From contig NZ_FNJO01000003.1 in assembly GCF_900104095.1 (NCBI RefSeq), positions 186,001 to 250,000 on the forward strand: 64,000 nt of DNA, read 5' to 3'. Positions 59,324 through 64,000 of the stretch are shown piece after piece (within the stretch, counting starts at the first letter, position 1; the number at the start of each line of letters is the position of its first letter). The notes under the pieces were generated by a model, which saw nothing but the letters and a program-made list of their open reading frames with translations, did not search any database and was not told the DNA's origin. The stretch comes from Ralstonia sp. 25mfcol4.1. GTDB lineage: Bacteria > Pseudomonadota > Gammaproteobacteria > Burkholderiales > Burkholderiaceae. Position numbers and translations under genes: made by a program.

Positions 59324-60384
59324 ACGGCCTCCCGGCTCTGCGCGTTCGGGTCGGCGGCGCCGGCATGGCGGCGCCCGCGGCGCGGCGAACGTTGCCGCAG
59401 CACTGCCGGCACGCTCACCAGCCCGCGCGGCAGCAGCGCCACCGCGACGATGATGAAGCCGCCCATCAGCAACTGCCAGTGTCTGGTCAGCGTGCCGAAC
59501 CACTCGGCCAGCAGCACGAACGAGAACGCGCCCAGCACGGCCCCGGCCAGGCTGCCCACGCCGCCCAGGATCACCATGAGCATGGCATTGCCCGACTGGT
59601 GCCACGACGCAATCTCGGGGTTCACGAAACCGAACTGGATGGCATACAGGAATCCCGCCAGCCCGGCCAGCATGCCGCCAGCCACGAAGGCGCCCAGCTG
59701 GTAGCGATACGTGCCGAAGCCGGCCGCGCGCATGCGCTGCTCGTTATGGCGGATGCCCACCAGCGCATGGCCGAAACGCGAGCGCAGCAGCAACGCCAGC
59801 AGCGCCACGGTCAGCACCAGCGCGGCCAGCACGAGCCAGTAAAAGCGCACCGGATCGTTCACCGTGATGGGCAGTTCCGAGAACAGGCCGAATTCGGGAC
59901 GGAAGTAGATATAAGTGCCGTCGCTGCCCCCGGCGATCTTGGTGTCGTGGAACACGAAATACACCATCTGCGCGAAGGCCAGCGTGACCATGATGAAGTA
60001 GATGCCGCGCGTGCGCAGTACCAGCGTACCCACCACCAGCGCCAGCGCACCGGCGGCGCCCACCGCGCCCAGCAACAGCAGCCAGCCGTTGCCCGCGCCG
60101 CTCTGGGGCGCCAGCATGGCGGTGGCGTAGGCCGCCATGGCGAAATACGCCGCGTGCCCCAGGCTCACCAGTCCGGTGTAGCCGATCAGCAGCTGCAGCG
60201 ACAGCGCGAAGATCGCCATGATCATCACCTTGCTGAGCAGCTCGATGTAGTACTTGTGGCTGTCTGCGGTCAAAAGCAGCGGCGCGGCGCACAGCACGGC
60301 CAGCGCGATGATCCAGCCCGTTGCGGCCAGCCACGCGGGGCGCCGCACTGGCTGGGGCGCGGTTGTCGAGATGTCGGTTTGCAT
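59320..60384 (-). CDS. livM: Branched-chain amino acid-type ABC transporter permease LivM
   Basis: A 354-residue inner-membrane permease with about 9-10 helices. The L-S-L-Q-L-L-I-G-Y-T-G-L-V-S-L-G-H-A-A-Y segment and the coupling loop near G-H-A-L-V-G-I-R-H-N-E-Q-R are typical of LivM. It starts at ATG 60384 (M-Q-T-D-I-S-T-T); the longer open frame upstream lies within livH and is rejected. It lies 14 bases downstream of livH. Confidence 0.92.
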   Translation of the reverse strand: MQTDISTTAPQPVRRPAWLAATGWIIALAVLCAAPLLLTADSHKYYIELLSKVMIMAIFALSLQLLIGYTGLVSLGHAAYFAMAAYATAMLAPQSGAGNGWLLLLGAVGAAGALALVVGTLVLRTRGIYFIMVTLAFAQMVYFVFHDTKIAGGSDGTYIYFRPEFGLFSELPITVNDPVRFYWLVLAALVLTVALLALLLRSRFGHALVGIRHNEQRMRAAGFGTYRYQLGAFVAGGMLAGLAGFLYAIQFGFVNPEIASWHQSGNAMLMVILGGVGSLAGAVLGAFSFVLLAEWFGTLTRHWQLLMGGFIIVAVALLPRGLVSVPAVLRQRSPRRGRRHAGAADPNAQSREAV

Positions 60385-60398
60385 GTCCCCTTCCCTGC

Positions 60399-61265
60399 TC
60401 AACCCGCGCGGAACAGCCCTTGCGGCTTCCACAGCAGGATCACGGCCATCAGCAGGTACACCAGCACGCCGGCGGCGTCCTGCCAGAACACCTTGCCAAA
60501 CGTGTCGACAAAGCCGATCAGCAGCGAGGCCACCAGCGCCCCCTTGACCGACCCGATACCGCCAATCACCACCACCACGAAGCAGATGATCAGCACCTGC
60601 CCGCCCATGCCCGGGTACACCGACGACACTGGCGACGCGATCATCCCCGCCAGCACGGCCAGCGCCACGCCCAGCGCGAACACGAAGCGGTACAGCACCG
60701 TCACGTTGATGCCGAGCGACTGCACCATCTCGCGGTTGGTGGCGCCAGCGCGGATCATCATGCCCACCCGCGTGCGCCGGATCACGTAGTACATCGCGCC
60801 CGCCACCAGCAGGCAGACCGCCGAGATGAACAGCCGGTACACCGGATAGGTCATGTCGTTGCCGATCGGCAGCGACCCGTCCAGCAGCGCGGGCACCGGC
60901 ACGCCATGGACGTCGTCGCCCACCAGGATGCTGCGCAGTTCCTCGAACACCAGGATCAGCCCGTAGGTCATCAGCACCTGCTGCAGGTGATCGCGCTGGT
61001 ACAGGTAGCTGAAGAACGCCCATTCGAGCACGTAGCCGAACAGCACGGCCAGCACGATGCCCAGCGGCAGCGCGATAAACAGGTTGCCGGTCAGGCTGGC
61101 CAGCGTGAACGCCAGGTAAGCCCCCAGCATGTAGAAGCTGCCATGGGCCAGGTTGATCACGCCCATGATGCCGAAGATCAGCGTCAGCCCGCTGGCCACC
61201 AGGAACAGCAGCAGGCCGTACTGCACGCTGTTCAGGCACTGGATGAGAAAGGAAACGATGTCCAT
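60399..61265 (-). CDS. livH: Branched-chain amino acid-type ABC transporter permease LivH
   Basis: A 288-residue inner-membrane permease. It begins with S-F-L-I-Q-C-L-N-S-V-Q-Y-G-L-L-L-F-L-V-A-S-G-L-T-L-I-F-G, with G-V-I-N-L-A-H-G-S-F-Y typical of LivH. The coupling loop is visible as G-M-M-I-R-A-G-A-T-N-R-E-M. It follows the binding-protein gene by 77 bases. Confidence 0.92.
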   Translation of the reverse strand: MDIVSFLIQCLNSVQYGLLLFLVASGLTLIFGIMGVINLAHGSFYMLGAYLAFTLASLTGNLFIALPLGIVLAVLFGYVLEWAFFSYLYQRDHLQQVLMTYGLILVFEELRSILVGDDVHGVPVPALLDGSLPIGNDMTYPVYRLFISAVCLLVAGAMYYVIRRTRVGMMIRAGATNREMVQSLGINVTVLYRFVFALGVALAVLAGMIASPVSSVYPGMGGQVLIICFVVVVIGGIGSVKGALVASLLIGFVDTFGKVFWQDAAGVLVYLLMAVILLWKPQGLFRAG

Positions 61266-61342
61266 CGTGAAACCGGCCGTGCCGTCTGGTGGATCGAGGG
61301 GTGGCGTTGGGGCGCCGTGCGAAAGGCCGCGGCGGCGCCGGA

Positions 61343-62560
61343 TCAGAGGCGGCAGCCGCGCGCCGGATCGGCCAGCGCCTTCACCGCCACGGCACTGACC
61401 TTGTTCTCGCGGCCATCCACGCGGCGCAGGTAGAAGTCCTGCACCGGGTTGTGGGCCTTCGACAACGTGAACGCGCCGCGCGGGCTATCCACCTTGGCCG
61501 CTTCCATGGCCTTGATGATGTCCGGCTTGCGCGTCATGTCGCCCTTCACCGCGTTGGCGCCGGCGGCCAGCAGCTGCGCGGCGTCGTAGCCCTGCACGGC
61601 GTAGACATCAGGCTGCAGCTTGTAGGTCTTGGCGTAGTCCAGGCGGAAGGCCTTGTCGCGCGCGTTGCTCAGGCCATCGGCGTAGTGCAGCGTGGTCTCC
61701 AGCCCCTGGGCGGCGGCGCCCTGCGCCTCCAGCGTGCCATCGGTCAGGAACCCCGAGCCGAAGAGCGGGATCTTGTCCTTCAGCCCGGCTGCCTGCCAGT
61801 CCTTCACGAACTTGACCGCACCGCCGCCGGCAAAGAACACGAACACGGCGTCCGGTTTCAGCGACGCCACTTCGGTAATCAGCGCCTGGAACTCGACGTT
61901 CGGGAACGGCAGGCTCAGTTCCTTGACCACCTTGCCGCCCTTGGCCTCGAAGGCCTCCTTGAAACCCTTGACCGACTGCTCGCCGGCCGCGTACTTCCAG
62001 GTCAGCGTGACCACCTTCTTCATGCCGCGATCGGCCAGCACGTGGCCCATGGCATAGCCCGGCTGCCAGTTCGAGAACGACGACCGGAAGATATTGGGGC
62101 CGCACAGCGGGCCCGTGGCCTCGTCCACGCCCGCATTGGGGATGATCAGCAGCGTGTTGTTTTCCTTGGCCACCTTGACGATGCCCATCTGCACGCCCGA
62201 ATGCACAGTGCCGACCACCACATCCACCTGGTCGCGTCGGATCAGCTTGGTGGCGTTTTCCGGTGCCTTGGCCGGGTCCGATTCATCGTCCACCTTGAAG
62301 TACTCCACATCGCGCCCGCCCAGCTTGCCGCCCTGCTGCTGCACATACATCCGGAAGCCGTTCTCGATGGCCGTGCCCAGCGCCGCATAGGTGCCCGTGT
62401 ACGGCAGCATGAAGCCGACCTTGACCTTGCCGCCGGCCGGGGCGGCCGGTGCCGTCTGGGCCAGGGCTGCTGAGCCGGTGGCCAGCACCGCGCTGGCGGC
62501 CAATGTGACGACAGACAGACGACGCGCGTGCAGCAGCCTGCGCAATGCATTGCGATGCAT
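61343..62560 (-). CDS. ABC transporter substrate-binding protein, LivK-like
   Basis: A 405-residue periplasmic binding protein. A signal peptide ends at A-L-A-Q (about residue 34). The mature part begins V-K-V-G-F-M-L-P-Y-T-G-T-Y-A-A-L-G-T-A-I, the Peripla_BP_6 pattern. GGAGGAG lies upstream of the ATG. It is the first gene of the liv-type operon, next to an alpha/beta hydrolase and a benzoate-CoA-ligase-like gene. In box clusters such binding proteins carry benzoate or related aromatics; that role is inferred. Confidence 0.9.
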   Translation of the reverse strand: MHRNALRRLLHARRLSVVTLAASAVLATGSAALAQTAPAAPAGGKVKVGFMLPYTGTYAALGTAIENGFRMYVQQQGGKLGGRDVEYFKVDDESDPAKAPENATKLIRRDQVDVVVGTVHSGVQMGIVKVAKENNTLLIIPNAGVDEATGPLCGPNIFRSSFSNWQPGYAMGHVLADRGMKKVVTLTWKYAAGEQSVKGFKEAFEAKGGKVVKELSLPFPNVEFQALITEVASLKPDAVFVFFAGGGAVKFVKDWQAAGLKDKIPLFGSGFLTDGTLEAQGAAAQGLETTLHYADGLSNARDKAFRLDYAKTYKLQPDVYAVQGYDAAQLLAAGANAVKGDMTRKPDIIKAMEAAKVDSPRGAFTLSKAHNPVQDFYLRRVDGRENKVSAVAVKALADPARGCRL

Positions 62561-62636
62561 GGAATCTCCTCCTGGTGGTCTGAAGCCGATGGCGCCGCGT
62601 GCACCGGGCCGGTGCCGGCCCGGCTGTCGCCGCCAG

Positions 62637-63452
62637 TTATTTTAGGATTGAAGTATTTGCCGTTATAAACGCCGCGGTCGCAGCCGTCAATGCGCCCGCC
62701 TGGTCGCGGTGTGGCGAATGCCCACAGCGCGCGAGTTTAAGCAGTACGGTTTGCGGGGCATATCGCTGGATACCCTCGATCTGGGCCATGGTGCCGTACT
62801 CGTCGTCCTCGCCCTGCACGGCCAGTACCGGGCTGCGGATGCCGTCCAGCAGCGGGCGCAGGTCGAAATGGCGAAATTCCGGGTTCAGCCAGATATCGTT
62901 CCAGCCCCAGAAGGCCGATTCCACGTCGGCATGGTGGCGCGCCAGGCGTGCGCGCAGATCGGTGTTCAGGTAGGTCTCGCGCGTGGCGGCGATGCTGCGC
63001 ACCGACAGGTCCTCGACGAAGATGTGGGGCGCCAGCACGGTCAGGCCGTCCACGGCATCGGGAAAGCTTGCCGCGTAGATCAGCGCGATCGACCCGCCGT
63101 CGCTGTGGCCCAGCATCCAGGGCTTGCCATGCTGGCGGCCGGGGCCGATGCCCAGCGCATCGAACAGCGCCGGCAACGCCTCGCGGCCCTGGCGATGCAT
63201 GAAATCGACACCCCAATTCTCGTCATGCGGCCGTGGGGTGGAACGCCCGTAGCCGTAGCGTGAGAAGACCAGGCCCCGGAAGTCGCCGGCGTCGCAGAAC
63301 TGGCGCGGAAAGTCGCGCCACATGCTGATCGAGCCCAGGCCCTCGTGCAGGAACACCACCAGCGGCCGCCGCTTGCGTTCCTGCCTCAGCCATTGGTACT
63401 CGATGTCGATCTGCCGCCCATCGAAAGGAATTCGAACCAGCTCGCTGCCCAT
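62637..63452 (-). CDS. Alpha/beta hydrolase
   Basis: A 271-residue serine hydrolase. The nucleophile elbow is G-H-S-D-G-G with S117. The oxyanion region is F-L-H-E-G-L-G-S-I. The acid and histidine are in G-E-D-D-E-Y-G-T and A-R-C-G-H-S-P-H-R-D. No signal peptide. It lies between the CoA-ligase gene and the LivK-like gene, all leftward. Similar hydrolases occur in benzoyl-CoA oxidation (box) clusters, where they may hydrolyse CoA-thioester or ring-cleavage side products. The exact reaction is unknown. Confidence 0.86.
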   Translation of the reverse strand: MGSELVRIPFDGRQIDIEYQWLRQERKRRPLVVFLHEGLGSISMWRDFPRQFCDAGDFRGLVFSRYGYGRSTPRPHDENWGVDFMHRQGREALPALFDALGIGPGRQHGKPWMLGHSDGGSIALIYAASFPDAVDGLTVLAPHIFVEDLSVRSIAATRETYLNTDLRARLARHHADVESAFWGWNDIWLNPEFRHFDLRPLLDGIRSPVLAVQGEDDEYGTMAQIEGIQRYAPQTVLLKLARCGHSPHRDQAGALTAATAAFITANTSILK

Positions 63453-63524
63453 GTCACTACCCCTGTCACCACGCCTGCCTGCACCCGCCTGACTGACTGC
63501 CCGACGCTACGCCGTCACGATACC

Positions 63525-64000
63525 TCACGAGAGCCGCGCCGCTTCCTCGCGCTGGCGCAAACGGAATCGCTGAATCTTGCCGGTGGCCGTCTTCGGCAAT
63601 TCCTCCACGCATTCGATCTGCCGCGGATACTTGTACGGCGCCAGTTTTGTCTTGACGAAAGCCTGCAGTTCGGCGGCCATGCCGTCGTGCCATTGCTGGC
63701 CCGGCCGCAGCACCACGAAGGCCTTCGGCTTGATCAGGTCGTCGGCATCGGCCACGCCGATCACGGCCGCCTCCAGCACGGCCGGATGCTGGGCCAGCAC
63801 GGCCTCCACCTCGACCGGCGATACATAGATGCCACCCACCTTGAGCATGTCGTCGCTGCGGCCCGCGTAGGTGTAGTAACCATCGGCATCGCAGACATAC
63901 TTGTCGCCGCTGCGCGTCCAGGCGCCCACGAAGGTATCGCGGCTCTTGTCGCGATTGCCCCAGTACATCAGCGCGGCCGACGGCCCCTTGATGAACAGGT
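63525..64000 (-). CDS. Benzoate-CoA ligase-like enzyme, C-terminal part (runs off the window)
   Basis: The last roughly 157 residues of an adenylate-forming ligase, open at the window edge. The reading begins L-F-I-K-G-P-S-A-A-L-M-Y-W-G-N-R-D-K-S-R-D-T-F, with the A8-like hinge motif R-S-D-D-M-L-K-V-G-G-I-Y-V-S-P. The catalytic lysine is in L-P-K-T-A-T-G-K-I-Q-R-F-R-L-R. The pattern matches benzoate-CoA and 4-hydroxybenzoate-CoA ligases. It would activate an aromatic acid to its CoA ester, feeding the aerobic benzoyl-CoA (box) pathway. The box genes themselves would lie outside the window, if present. Confidence 0.85.
   Translation of the reverse strand, partial: LFIKGPSAALMYWGNRDKSRDTFVGAWTRSGDKYVCDADGYYTYAGRSDDMLKVGGIYVSPVEVEAVLAQHPAVLEAAVIGVADADDLIKPKAFVVLRPGQQWHDGMAAELQAFVKTKLAPYKYPRQIECVEELPKTATGKIQRFRLRQREEAARLS

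Noticed and set aside
1..64000. tRNA, rRNA, insertion sequences and phage genes
   Set aside because: None could be recognised by reading either strand; no transposase or integrase motifs were seen among the credible proteins.

Overview
The window is GC-rich bacterial chromosome (roughly two-thirds G+C by eye) with dense genes on both strands. It almost certainly comes from a Cupriavidus species (Betaproteobacteria, Burkholderiaceae). The clearest marker is the phaC-phaA-phaB-phaR locus with bktB and rimO nearby, whose proteins closely resemble those I recall from Cupriavidus necator H16. The phaC promoter also looks the same as in H16. PhaC carries an N-terminal insertion of about 37 residues relative to H16, so this is a different species or lineage. 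I see no tRNA, rRNA, insertion sequence, prophage or CRISPR array. Both window ends cut through genes.

Positions 1-11704 hold a catabolic island. A DUF2848 protein and a GntR/FCD regulator lie on the minus strand, followed by an IclR regulator and an M20-type carbamoylase. Next comes a plus-strand operon encoding a Dpp/Opp-type ABC importer (binding protein, two permeases, two ATPases), an amidase with a Ser-Ser-Lys triad, a DUF3830 protein and a 78-residue orphan. The order suggests uptake of an amide- or carbamoyl-containing compound followed by hydrolysis; the substrate is unknown.

Positions 11726-25400 are mixed: an RND efflux permease with its adaptor, a squalene/phytoene-synthase-like protein with eroded aspartate motifs, an allantoate-amidohydrolase-like enzyme, a small secreted protein, an OmpR/EnvZ-type pair, a citrate-type MFS symporter, the peroxide-defence pair ahpC/ahpD and a GNAT acetyltransferase. 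Positions 25400-32520 hold housekeeping genes: ispF and ispD, mfd, argE and serB. Positions 32687-35055 hold a Fur-box-preceded cluster of two small membrane proteins and a PepSY membrane protein, probably for siderophore-iron handling.

Positions 35079-46483 contain a cystathionine beta-lyase-like gene, a secreted protein, bktB, rimO, a heptad-repeat coiled-coil membrane protein, phaR, phaB, phaA, phaC and a divergent 80-residue membrane protein. BktB or PhaA condenses acyl-CoAs, PhaB reduces the ketone, PhaC polymerises and PhaR represses. phaR is separated from phaCAB by a strong terminator and has its own promoter-like elements plus a perfect 20-bp palindrome in its leader.

Positions 46480-57442 hold pgeF, rluD, bamD, a DinG-family helicase, a YdcH/DUF465 protein, a secreted coiled-coil protein, tex and kup. 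Positions 57819-64000 hold a LivFGMHK-type ABC importer, an alpha/beta hydrolase and the C-terminal part of a benzoate-CoA-ligase-like enzyme. This arrangement resembles the edge of an aerobic benzoyl-CoA (box) aromatic-degradation cluster.

Functions rest on recognition of conserved motifs and family resemblance by reading; no database search was run.
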